The translations under genes were made by a program, and so were the position numbers. Under the pieces are notes generated by a model. That model ran no database searches and was not told where the DNA came from. It saw only the letters and a program-made list of their open reading frames with translations. Positions 17,361 through 24,727 of a stretch of DNA of 39,313 nucleotides are shown here, one piece after another (position 1 is the first letter of the stretch; each line of letters starts with the position of its first letter). Origin of the DNA: an uncultured SAR116 cluster alpha proteobacterium (GTDB lineage Bacteria; Pseudomonadota; Alphaproteobacteria; Puniceispirillales; Marisalimonadaceae); the NCBI GenBank assembly GCA_902539895.1, contig CACBMD010000014.1, forward strand, positions 1 to 39,313, written 5' to 3'.

Positions 17361-18160
17361 AAATTGTGATTCTTACTGGTAGTGAGACAAGACATCTGTA
17401 CTTTCGGAAAAAACTGGCAAGCGACAAACGCATTAAAGTATTAGCAAGTTACTGTGAAAGTGACGAAAAAAGCTTAGCTAACCGGATGAGTCAGAATGCA
17501 CAAACTTCAAGATTAGAAATTCAGCATGTCGAAAGTAGGAAACAATCAGAAATTGACTTTTTTTCAGATTATATTGGAAGTTGTGAAGATGAATCAAATC
17601 CAAAATTGATTAAAAAAGGTGCTATTAATGATAAAGCTTTTGTTAACGAAATCGTAGCAATGAATCCAGACTTGCTAGTCTGCTATGGATCCTCCTTGAT
17701 CAAATCAGATTTGCTTACAAAATTTGAAAAGAAATTTTTAAATGTCCATCTTGGACTTTCACCATACTACAGAGGTAGTGGTACTAATGTGTGGCCACTA
17801 ATTAATCTCGAGCCTGATATGGTTGGTGCGACTTTTATGTACATTGACGCTGGAATAGATACTGGAAAGATCATCCATCAAATTCGTGCTGATGTTTTTT
17901 TAGGTGACAATCCTCATACAATTGGCAATAGACTTATTCGAAAAATGACATCAACTTATGCTGAAATTATATGTAGTTTTGGTAATTTAGAGAGTGAAAA
18001 GCAACCTCTATGTGAAGGAAAAATTTATTACCAAAAAGACTTCACAACTGAAGCTTGTAAGAAACTCTACCTTAATTTTGCACAGGGGATGATAGAGAAC
18101 TACTTAAACTCATCAAAGCAACTGCCATATATTGTAAATAACAAAGGCTTAATATCGTGA
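17357..18160 (+). CDS. sugar N-formyltransferase-like protein
   Basis: The 267-residue protein has the formyltransferase core: LLVCYGSSLI, then Asn129 and His131 in LNVHLGLSPYYRG, and Asp168 in DAGIDTGKII. These three residues form the catalytic set of the folate-dependent formyltransferase fold (Fmt, PurN, sugar formyltransferases). The family passes a formyl group from N10-formyltetrahydrofolate to an amine. The position in a glycan locus points to an amino-sugar acceptor, such as the 4-amino sugar made by the DegT enzyme. It overlaps genes on both sides by 4 bases. The N-terminal half (1-90) is less conserved and contains an unusual charged stretch. Confidence 0.78.
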   Translation: MKIVILTGSETRHLYFRKKLASDKRIKVLASYCESDEKSLANRMSQNAQTSRLEIQHVESRKQSEIDFFSDYIGSCEDESNPKLIKKGAINDKAFVNEIVAMNPDLLVCYGSSLIKSDLLTKFEKKFLNVHLGLSPYYRGSGTNVWPLINLEPDMVGATFMYIDAGIDTGKIIHQIRADVFLGDNPHTIGNRLIRKMTSTYAEIICSFGNLESEKQPLCEGKIYYQKDFTTEACKKLYLNFAQGMIENYLNSSKQLPYIVNNKGLIS

Positions 18161-19083
18161 AAGCTATAATGTATCACTATATAAGAAAGTTCGATTCCAG
18201 TTTGCCAAACTTCCGATTTCTTGATGTTGAAAATTTTAAAAAACAATTGGATTTTTTCCAAGAACAATTTGGATTTTTAACTAAGGATGAATTTCTGAAT
18301 GCTCTAGCAAAAAAAAAACTAGGAAGTGCTAAGGGAAAAGTTTTACTCACATTTGATGATGCCATGTCATGCCACTATGATTATGTATATAAGATTTTAA
18401 GTAAACGGGACTTATGGGGCATTTTTTATGTTCCGACGCAACCTTATCAAAAGGGGAAGGTTCTCGATGTTCACCGCATACATTTGCTGTGCGGAGCTTA
18501 TAGTGGCAACGAACTTCTTTCTACTCTAAACGTATTTCTTAATGAGGAAATGATTCCAGACGAAAAGCGTGAAGAGTTTCGAAAGAAAACCTATACTAGG
18601 CAAAGTAATTATGAAGGAATATCTGAGTTCAAGAGAATTCTGAACTACTTCGTGAGCTATGATTATCGTGAACAATTAATTGATTCAGTGGCACTTGAAC
18701 TGAATTATGTATTCCAAACAGCTAAATTTTATATTCCAGTGGATAAGCTGAATCAAATGCAACTCAAAGGGAATATAATAGGTTCTCATACGGTATCCCA
18801 CCCTGTTATGAGCAAACTTTCTAAAATAGAGCAGAATGAAGAAATTGAACATTCCTTCAGCTTTTTAGGGTCAAACCTTAAGCTTGATTTGAAAACCTAC
18901 TGTCATCCATATGGTGGTTTTCACTCATTCAATGAAGAAACTATAAGAGCTCTATCAGAGAAAGGGGTTGCATTCTCTTTTAATGTTGAGTCTCGAGATA
19001 TCTGTGACGAGGATTTGACTTCATCAATACAGTTTTTACCTCGATATGACTGCAACGAATTTCCTTTTGGAAAAGCGTCTTAA
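18157..19083 (+). CDS. polysaccharide deacetylase (NodB fold)
   Basis: The 308-residue protein starts at a GTG overlapping the formyltransferase stop (GTGA). It shows NodB motif 1 LLTFDDA with Asp67-Asp68, motif 2 GSHTVSHP with the two metal-binding histidines, and a CHPYGG motif 3. This family removes N-acetyl (or other acyl) groups from sugars with a divalent metal. No signal peptide is visible, so it probably acts in the cytoplasm on a nucleotide- or lipid-linked sugar rather than on exported polymer. Paired with a formyltransferase in one coupled operon, it could free an amine that is then formylated. The start MKAIMYHYIR is typical of the family. Confidence 0.8.
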   Translation: MKAIMYHYIRKFDSSLPNFRFLDVENFKKQLDFFQEQFGFLTKDEFLNALAKKKLGSAKGKVLLTFDDAMSCHYDYVYKILSKRDLWGIFYVPTQPYQKGKVLDVHRIHLLCGAYSGNELLSTLNVFLNEEMIPDEKREEFRKKTYTRQSNYEGISEFKRILNYFVSYDYREQLIDSVALELNYVFQTAKFYIPVDKLNQMQLKGNIIGSHTVSHPVMSKLSKIEQNEEIEHSFSFLGSNLKLDLKTYCHPYGGFHSFNEETIRALSEKGVAFSFNVESRDICDEDLTSSIQFLPRYDCNEFPFGKAS

Positions 19084-19295
19084 GAAATTTATGTCTTACA
19101 AAAAGGATTGATAAAACTCTTATATGAATGAGTAGTATGACAGACAGAAAAAGCAAAGCAGCAACTTTCGTAAGTTGCATTAAGAACGATTTGAAAAAGG
19201 CAGTCCATGTAATAAATTACCAAACCTAGACCTGGAACTCTTGTAAACCCAAAATCCATACTTTATAAATGTGCATTATGTTCATTTATTTGAAT

Positions 19296-20723
19296 TCATT
19301 TACGAGAATAAACATCTTCATATCTAATTATGTCATCTTCCCCTAAGTAAGTGCCTATTTGAACCTCAACTATAGTTAACATGTTTTTTTCTTGATTTTC
19401 GAGACGATGTAATGAACCTAATCGCACGTAAGTTGACTGTCCTGGGCCTATTACTTTGACGTTTTCATCAATAGTAACAACCGCTGACCCCTGAACAACA
19501 ACCCAATGCTCAGAACGATGTTTGTGACTTTGTAAACTTAGAGACGCTCCTGGCTTTACATTAATTTTTTTAACTTTAAAACCTTTTCCTTGACACAAAA
19601 TTTCAAATGATCCCCATGGACGATAATCTTTTGTAAATTCCTCAGATTGAGAAATATTCTTGGAATTAAGATATTCTACTACTTTTTTAACATCCTGATT
19701 TTTATTTTTATTAGCAACTAAGACAGCGTCCGGCATAGAAATAGCTACTATATTTTCCAGACCCAAACCTACAATTTCCTGATCTTTACTGTCTGATCGC
19801 AATAGAGTGTTTTTACATTCTATTGCGTGTGCATTTTGAGATAAAGCGACCCCATTATCATCTTTTTTAGATATTTGCCAAACAGAATTCCAATTACCTA
19901 AATCTGACCAACCAGAATAATAAGGAATTGCTACTAAGTTTTTTGTTTTTTCCATTATAGCATAATCTATACTAATTTCTTTTAAATTACTCCAGTAACT
20001 TCCATCTAGCTTTGTAAAAGATAAATCCTCTACGGATTGGTCTACAGATTTAACTACATTAGAGATTATATCTTTTGCATACAATTCAAAGGCACTAATC
20101 ATGTCTTTCGCGCGAAACATGAAAATGCCAGAATTCCAGAAATAATTACCTTCGTCGAGTATTCTTTTTGCAAGCATCTCATCTGGTTTTTCAATAAATT
20201 TTAATACATTGTTTGGGCCTTGCCTGCTAGATTTATCTACTTGAATATACCCATATCCAGTCTCAGGATATGATGGATTTATTCCAAAAGTTACTATTTT
20301 TCCATTTTCTATTTCATTAAGTCCAATTTTAATTACTTTATGAAAGTTTTTAGTATCACTTATAACATGATCAGTTGGAGTTGTGATAATGACTGCATCC
20401 TTATTATCCTTTTGTGCAAAAATTGTTGCCGCAATAATTGCAGGTGCAGTATTTTTGGGTTCCGGCTCGATTATAATTCTTCTAGGTTTTATTCCAATAG
20501 CTTGTAGTTGTTCCACTACAATAAATCTAAACTGTGAATTAGTAATAATTATATGTGGATTAAATTTTAAACCATCACTTCCTAAAACTCGTTGTGCTGA
20601 TTGTTGAAACAATGTTTCATTTGTAGTTAGTTGCATAAATTGTTTTGGGAAATTTTTTCGTGATGATGGCCAAAGACGAGTTCCTGACCCTCCAGCTAAC
20701 AATATTGGTGTTATGGTAAACAT
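19296..20723 (-). CDS. manC: mannose-1-phosphate guanylyltransferase / mannose-6-phosphate isomerase
   Basis: At 475 residues this matches the bifunctional type II enzyme (ManC/AlgA/XanB). The N-terminal nucleotidyltransferase domain has LAGGSGTRLWPSSRKNFPKQF beginning at residue 9, TPTDHVI and FIEKPDEMLAKRIL. The C-terminal cupin isomerase domain has KKINVKPGASLSLQSH and HRSEHWVVVQGSA with metal-binding histidines. It makes GDP-mannose for surface glycans. It reads leftward toward the polysaccharide locus, and its start faces the amidase gene across 234 AT-rich bases. Everything to its right is markedly more AT-rich than the glycan genes to its left. Confidence 0.92.
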   Translation of the reverse strand: MFTITPILLAGGSGTRLWPSSRKNFPKQFMQLTTNETLFQQSAQRVLGSDGLKFNPHIIITNSQFRFIVVEQLQAIGIKPRRIIIEPEPKNTAPAIIAATIFAQKDNKDAVIITTPTDHVISDTKNFHKVIKIGLNEIENGKIVTFGINPSYPETGYGYIQVDKSSRQGPNNVLKFIEKPDEMLAKRILDEGNYFWNSGIFMFRAKDMISAFELYAKDIISNVVKSVDQSVEDLSFTKLDGSYWSNLKEISIDYAIMEKTKNLVAIPYYSGWSDLGNWNSVWQISKKDDNGVALSQNAHAIECKNTLLRSDSKDQEIVGLGLENIVAISMPDAVLVANKNKNQDVKKVVEYLNSKNISQSEEFTKDYRPWGSFEILCQGKGFKVKKINVKPGASLSLQSHKHRSEHWVVVQGSAVVTIDENVKVIGPGQSTYVRLGSLHRLENQEKNMLTIVEVQIGTYLGEDDIIRYEDVYSRK

Positions 20724-20880
20724 ATGAATAATATGCCTTTATGGTTTATAAAAATGTTCTAAGGTACCTAATTTATTAAAAATTCTAGTTTCTATTATCT
20801 AAACTTAAAATAATACAAGCTATTATTTACATTATAAAAAATTAATATGTAAGCAATAAATTATTAAAAAATAGTAAATA

Positions 20881-20910
20881 TTGAATTTATAACTTTAGTG
20901 GTGCTATAAA
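20881..20910 (+). promoter_or_regulatory. candidate sigma-70 promoter for the amidase-peptidase operon
   Basis: TTGAAT at 20881-20886 and TATAAA at 20905-20910 are separated by 18 bases, and the amidase ATG lies 47 bases further on. Matches are four of six and five of six to the consensus. The surrounding DNA is so AT-rich that chance matches are common. Confidence 0.35.
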
Positions 20911-20957
20911 AGTATAAATACTAATTTTAATAAATCTTTACTTAAAATGATCAATAA

Positions 20958-21362
20958 ATGCTTATAAGTGGAAATATTAAATTACTAGTTGTTCACTGCT
21001 CTGATACAGACAATGATGAAGATTTAACCGCCTTAGATATCCATAAAATGCATCTAAATTTTGGTTGGGATGGTATAGGTTACCATAAAGTAATTTGTAG
21101 ATCAGGAAAAGTTGAAAATGGTAGGCCAGAGTATTGGATAGGCGCTCATGTAAAAGGTAAAAATGATGTCAGTTTGGGTGTCTGTCTAATAGGGCGTGAC
21201 GATTTTACTAAACCTCAATTTTCATCTTTAGAAGCGGTGTTAAGGGAATGGAAATCATTATATCCTGATGCAAAAATATTAGGCCATCGTGATACTGGAA
21301 ATACAAGTAAAACATGTCCAAATTTTGATATAGGGCTTTGGTGTAAAGATAAAAACTTATGA
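20958..21362 (+). CDS. N-acetylmuramoyl-L-alanine amidase, T7-lysozyme type
   Basis: The 134-residue protein is a minimal Amidase_2 domain. Zinc ligands are His13 (VVHCSDT), His110 (LGHRDTG) and Cys120, with the catalytic Tyr42 (GIGYHKVI) and Lys118 two residues before the Cys, as in T7 lysozyme. It cleaves the bond between MurNAc and L-Ala. There is no signal peptide, so it should work in the cytoplasm, the AmpD role in recycling anhydro-muropeptides. A captured phage endolysin is the alternative, but the gene shares an ATGA overlap with the downstream peptidase and sits among recycling genes, with no phage genes nearby. Confidence 0.85.
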   Translation: MLISGNIKLLVVHCSDTDNDEDLTALDIHKMHLNFGWDGIGYHKVICRSGKVENGRPEYWIGAHVKGKNDVSLGVCLIGRDDFTKPQFSSLEAVLREWKSLYPDAKILGHRDTGNTSKTCPNFDIGLWCKDKNL

Positions 21363-22114
21363 ACGTTATTAAACCATCTATTCCGATGAGATCTAACCCA
21401 GACCAAACATCAAGTTTAGAAACAGAATGTCTATTTGGAGAAACTATATCTATTTTAGATAATTATCTAGATTGGTATTATTGTAGACTTTTAACTGACA
21501 ACTATTGCGGATGGGTTCAAAAACAATGTTTTGGTGAGGTAATAAAACCTTCACATAGAGTGGTTTCTAACAGATCATATCTATTTAAAGAAAATGACAT
21601 TAAATCAGGTTGTATCAATTACTTACCATTGGGCTCACAAATTTATGTAGACGATTTTGACGATTTCTGGGCCAAAGTTTATCTTGGAAATGATGCAAAT
21701 CAGAAATTTGCTTACATACCAACGAAACATCTAGTTAGAAAAGATAAAAAAATTGATGATTGGGTAATTACAGCTGAAAAATTAATTGGAACCCCCTATG
21801 TTTGGGGAGGAAGAGATTCAATGGGGTTAGATTGTTCTGCTCTTCTTCAGCTATCGTATCAAACTTATGGTGAGAATATCCCCCGAAACTCAACTGATCA
21901 ATCATTACTTAATAAAGAAACAATTAAAAAAGACGAAACACTGAAAAGGGGATTTACTATTTTTTGGAGAGGACATGTTGGTATTATGGTAGATGAAACA
22001 TATTGTATTCATGCAAATGCCTTCCACATGGAGGTATCAAAAGAACCACTAGTAAATATTATAAAACGAGCAGGTAAAAATAATCCAATAATCAAAATTA
22101 TGAATTTCAACTAA
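21359..22114 (+). CDS. NlpC/P60 peptidase with SH3b domains, YkfC-like
   Basis: The 251-residue protein has two SH3b-like segments (about 1-60 and 68-125) followed by an NlpC/P60 domain. The catalytic set is Cys159 (GLDCSALLQ), His206 (RGHVGIM) and a polar third residue, probably His218 (CIHANAF). This layout matches YkfC, a gamma-D-glutamyl-diamino-acid endopeptidase that cuts released murein peptides inside the cell. No leader peptide is present. It follows the amidase with a 4-base overlap, so the pair would remove the stem peptide and then split it between D-Glu and the diamino acid. Its end overlaps the end of murQ by 8 bases on the opposite strand. Confidence 0.83.
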   Translation: MNVIKPSIPMRSNPDQTSSLETECLFGETISILDNYLDWYYCRLLTDNYCGWVQKQCFGEVIKPSHRVVSNRSYLFKENDIKSGCINYLPLGSQIYVDDFDDFWAKVYLGNDANQKFAYIPTKHLVRKDKKIDDWVITAEKLIGTPYVWGGRDSMGLDCSALLQLSYQTYGENIPRNSTDQSLLNKETIKKDETLKRGFTIFWRGHVGIMVDETYCIHANAFHMEVSKEPLVNIIKRAGKNNPIIKIMNFN

Positions 22115-22853
22115 TTAAATTAATTAATTTTTTTTTCCTTAGTCTTAGCTTTTCATTTGTAGGTACCATCTCAGTCATGAGCCCATTTTTCACTCTTCCC
22201 ATTTTAACCATTACCATAGAAGAAATAACATTAAGACATATTTTTTGAGATGTTCCAGCCTTAAGCCTGGTGGAACCTGCTATGACTTCAGCTTTAGTAT
22301 TAAGAATAATTTTATGATCACCACATTTTAAAATTTCACCATTAGGGTTATTACTTATTACAATAGTTAGGGCCTTCTGTGTTTTAGCTTTTTCCAATAC
22401 TCTGCAGGTAAAAGGAGTGTTACCACTAGCGGCAACACCGATCACAACATCTTCATGAGAAATCAATTTATCTTCTACTATTTTTTCAGCCGAATATGTA
22501 TCATCTTCAGCATTTTCTACGGCATTCATTAAGGCATTAATGCCGCCAGCAATTATAAAATCTAAACGTTCCTTTGGCCAATTAAATGTTGGAAATAATT
22601 CAACTCCATCCTGCACACCTATTCTGGCGGAAGTTCCTGCTCCTACATATATTAACCTACCTTTTGAGTTTGAAGTTAAGTGTTTATAAATAGCTTCTAT
22701 GGCACGCTCAATTGAGTTAATTGATCTTTTTACCTCCAAAGTAGCATCTTTATGTTCTTTGATCATTAGGGATAGCCCATCGAAAAGACTTAAATGATCA
22801 ATTGGTTTGCTTTTCTGATATAGAAGTTCAGTTTTAGGTATATTTTTAGACAT
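22107..22853 (-). CDS. murQ: N-acetylmuramic acid 6-phosphate etherase, short form
   Basis: The 248-residue SIS-domain protein has GRLIYVGAGTSARIGVQD, the two catalytic glutamates Glu85 (GVELFPTF) and Glu113 (AVENAEDD), AASGNTPFT and AGSTRLKAGTSQK, all diagnostic of MurQ. It removes D-lactate from MurNAc-6-phosphate to give GlcNAc-6-phosphate. It ends right after NEKLRLRKKKL, whereas the E. coli enzyme is about 298 residues, so the C-terminal helical (UBA-like) domain is missing. No frameshift explains this, because the gene runs straight into the convergent NlpC/P60 gene. It is divergent from anmK with 42 bases between. Confidence 0.9.
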   Translation of the reverse strand: MSKNIPKTELLYQKSKPIDHLSLFDGLSLMIKEHKDATLEVKRSINSIERAIEAIYKHLTSNSKGRLIYVGAGTSARIGVQDGVELFPTFNWPKERLDFIIAGGINALMNAVENAEDDTYSAEKIVEDKLISHEDVVIGVAASGNTPFTCRVLEKAKTQKALTIVISNNPNGEILKCGDHKIILNTKAEVIAGSTRLKAGTSQKICLNVISSMVMVKMGRVKNGLMTEMVPTNEKLRLRKKKLINLIS

Positions 22854-22895
22854 AATTCATATTATATAATTTAATTAAAAAGGTAAAAATTAATT

Positions 22896-23987
22896 TTGCA
22901 ATATCCTTATTTAAACATTATTGGGCTAATGACTGGAACCAGTATGGACGGAATTGACATCAGTTTAGTTGAAACTAATGGCTTGGATTTAAATAGGTTG
23001 AATAAAAATTTTTTTTACGAATACAGTATTGAAACAAAAAAAACATTAACCAGTATTTTAAAACATAGTCTGAGTTTTAATTTAAACAGAAAAAAATTTT
23101 TGGATAATTTTATCACTAATGAACATTATTGTGCTTTAAAAGATTTAGATATTCTAAGTTCTTCTGACTTAATAGGTTTTCATGGCCAAACTTTGTATCA
23201 TGAACCTAATAATAAAATTTCTATTCAACTAGGCAACCCTAAGAAACTTGCAAAGATGTTGAATAAAAACGTAATTTTTGACTTTAGATCAAAAGATCTT
23301 TCTTTAGGCGGGCAGGGAGCACCTATAGCTCCTATATATCACCAATTTATTATGGAAAGATCAAATCTAGAATTACCAAGCTGTTTTTTAAATATTGGCG
23401 GTATTTCTAATTTAACTTTTTGGGATGGAAAATCATTAATTGGTTTTGACACTGGACCAGGTAATGCATTGATGGATGATTTTATGATTAGCAAATTAAA
23501 CAAAAATTATGACGTGAATGGAATTATTGCCTCAAAAGGAATTGTCATTAAAAAAGAAGTAGAAAATTTCCTAAAATTAGAATTTTTTAAAAAAACACCT
23601 CCTAAATCTCTTGATAGAAAGAGTTTTTCAATTTTTTATCATCAGCTAATTCAAAAAAAATACTCTATTAATGACATTATGGCTACATTGGCCGAATTAA
23701 CAGTTGAGACTATTATATATAGTTTAGGACTTTTACCTAAAAAAATTAAAAATATTATAATAACTGGAGGTGGGTACAGAAATACACATCTAATGAACCG
23801 CCTAAAAAATAAATTAAAAATAAAAATTTTTAACGAAAAACAACTTGGAATTAACTTTGACTATATTGAAGCTGAACTGATAGCTTATTTATCTGCAAGA
23901 TCAATCTACAACCTTCCGTATACATTTCCATCTACAACTGGAGTTTCTAAACCATCATCAGGAGGGTGTTTATATCAATATTTATAA
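22896..23987 (+). CDS. anmK: anhydro-N-acetylmuramic acid kinase
   Basis: The 363-residue protein begins QYPYLNIIGLMTGTSMDGID after a TTG start; GLMTGTSMDGID is the ATP-binding signature of AnmK. GFHGQT, the LGGQGAPIAP turn, NIGGISNLT, GFDTGPGNALMD and the C-terminal ITGGGYRN complete the ASKHA-fold pattern. It hydrolyses the 1,6-anhydro ring of anhMurNAc while phosphorylating O6, giving MurNAc-6-P for MurQ, whose gene is divergent and adjacent. AGG in AAAAAGGT lies about a dozen bases before the TTG, and no upstream ATG is in frame. Its last codons overlap the end of the PIG-L gene on the other strand by 6 bases. Confidence 0.92.
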   Translation: MQYPYLNIIGLMTGTSMDGIDISLVETNGLDLNRLNKNFFYEYSIETKKTLTSILKHSLSFNLNRKKFLDNFITNEHYCALKDLDILSSSDLIGFHGQTLYHEPNNKISIQLGNPKKLAKMLNKNVIFDFRSKDLSLGGQGAPIAPIYHQFIMERSNLELPSCFLNIGGISNLTFWDGKSLIGFDTGPGNALMDDFMISKLNKNYDVNGIIASKGIVIKKEVENFLKLEFFKKTPPKSLDRKSFSIFYHQLIQKKYSINDIMATLAELTVETIIYSLGLLPKKIKNIIITGGGYRNTHLMNRLKNKLKIKIFNEKQLGINFDYIEAELIAYLSARSIYNLPYTFPSTTGVSKPSSGGCLYQYL

Positions 23988-24671
23988 AAATCCATACTTA
24001 TTTTCTATGTGAAACGGTCTTAATTTAAGGGGAGCTGGTAAAAATTCTCTTATATCTGAAAAAGGAAATGAAGGTATAAAACTATATGCCTCAGCATAGT
24101 AACCTATTGGAGCATTACATTGAGCTGCTCTGTAAGAATTCATTAACTCAAATAAACTGACAAATCTTTTGGGGTCTTGTGTTTTATGTTTCAAAACAGC
24201 TTCTTTTTTAAATTTATAATGATCCGTAATATCTATATAATAGTTAGGATTAAAATTAATACCCAATAGAGTATCACAATATAAAATTGGAATATAATGA
24301 CTTACTGCTTCTTTAGTTATTAAGGACAATGATTTATGATCTGCATGATAATCATTTTCAGAATGTGTAATAATCAAATCAGGCATGATTTTTAAAATAT
24401 TCTCTTTAATTATTTTTTTATGTCCTAATTCTCCACCCAATTCTCCATCTGGTAAGTTTAAGAAGATTGGTGAAGATAATTTTTCTAAACCACTGATAGC
24501 TTCCTTGGCTCTCTCCTTTGCCAATTTCTTACCTGTAATTTTGCCGCCTTGTGCACCATCTGTAGCAATCATTGTATAAACTTGATGTCCTTCATTTTTA
24601 TAAATAGAAAGCAAACCATACATAAAAATTTCAATATCATCAGGATGAGCACCAATCCCTAAAACTTTCAT
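23982..24671 (-). CDS. PIG-L/LmbE-family N-deacetylase
   Basis: The 229-residue protein has the zinc motif AHPDD (His9, Asp11, Asp12) and the second histidine group HADH (109-112), the hallmark of LmbE/PIG-L deacetylases such as MshB, BshB and diacetylchitobiose deacetylase. Members remove acetyl from GlcNAc units in small conjugates. Here it lies between anmK and a GH84 gene, so a substrate from recycled murein (GlcNAc or its phosphate) is the natural guess. No signal peptide is visible, implying cytoplasmic action. It is divergent from the GH84 gene with 56 bases between. Use on an unrelated amino sugar of the surface glycan cannot be excluded. Confidence 0.82.
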   Translation of the reverse strand: MKVLGIGAHPDDIEIFMYGLLSIYKNEGHQVYTMIATDGAQGGKITGKKLAKERAKEAISGLEKLSSPIFLNLPDGELGGELGHKKIIKENILKIMPDLIITHSENDYHADHKSLSLITKEAVSHYIPILYCDTLLGINFNPNYYIDITDHYKFKKEAVLKHKTQDPKRFVSLFELMNSYRAAQCNAPIGYYAEAYSFIPSFPFSDIREFLPAPLKLRPFHIENKYGFL

Positions 24672-24727
24672 TATATTTTTCTCCGAATTAAGATAATATA
24701 CTATTGCAACTTTAAAAAAGATATCAA

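Noticed and set aside
20958-22114. Amidase and NlpC/P60 pair as a prophage lysis module
   Set aside because: No holin, tail, integrase or other phage genes are nearby, and the YkfC-like layout and recycling neighbours give a better explanation.
22107-22853. Frameshift as the reason for the short murQ
   Set aside because: The sequence past the stop is the coding end of the convergent NlpC/P60 gene, so no lost murQ C-terminus is hidden in another frame there.
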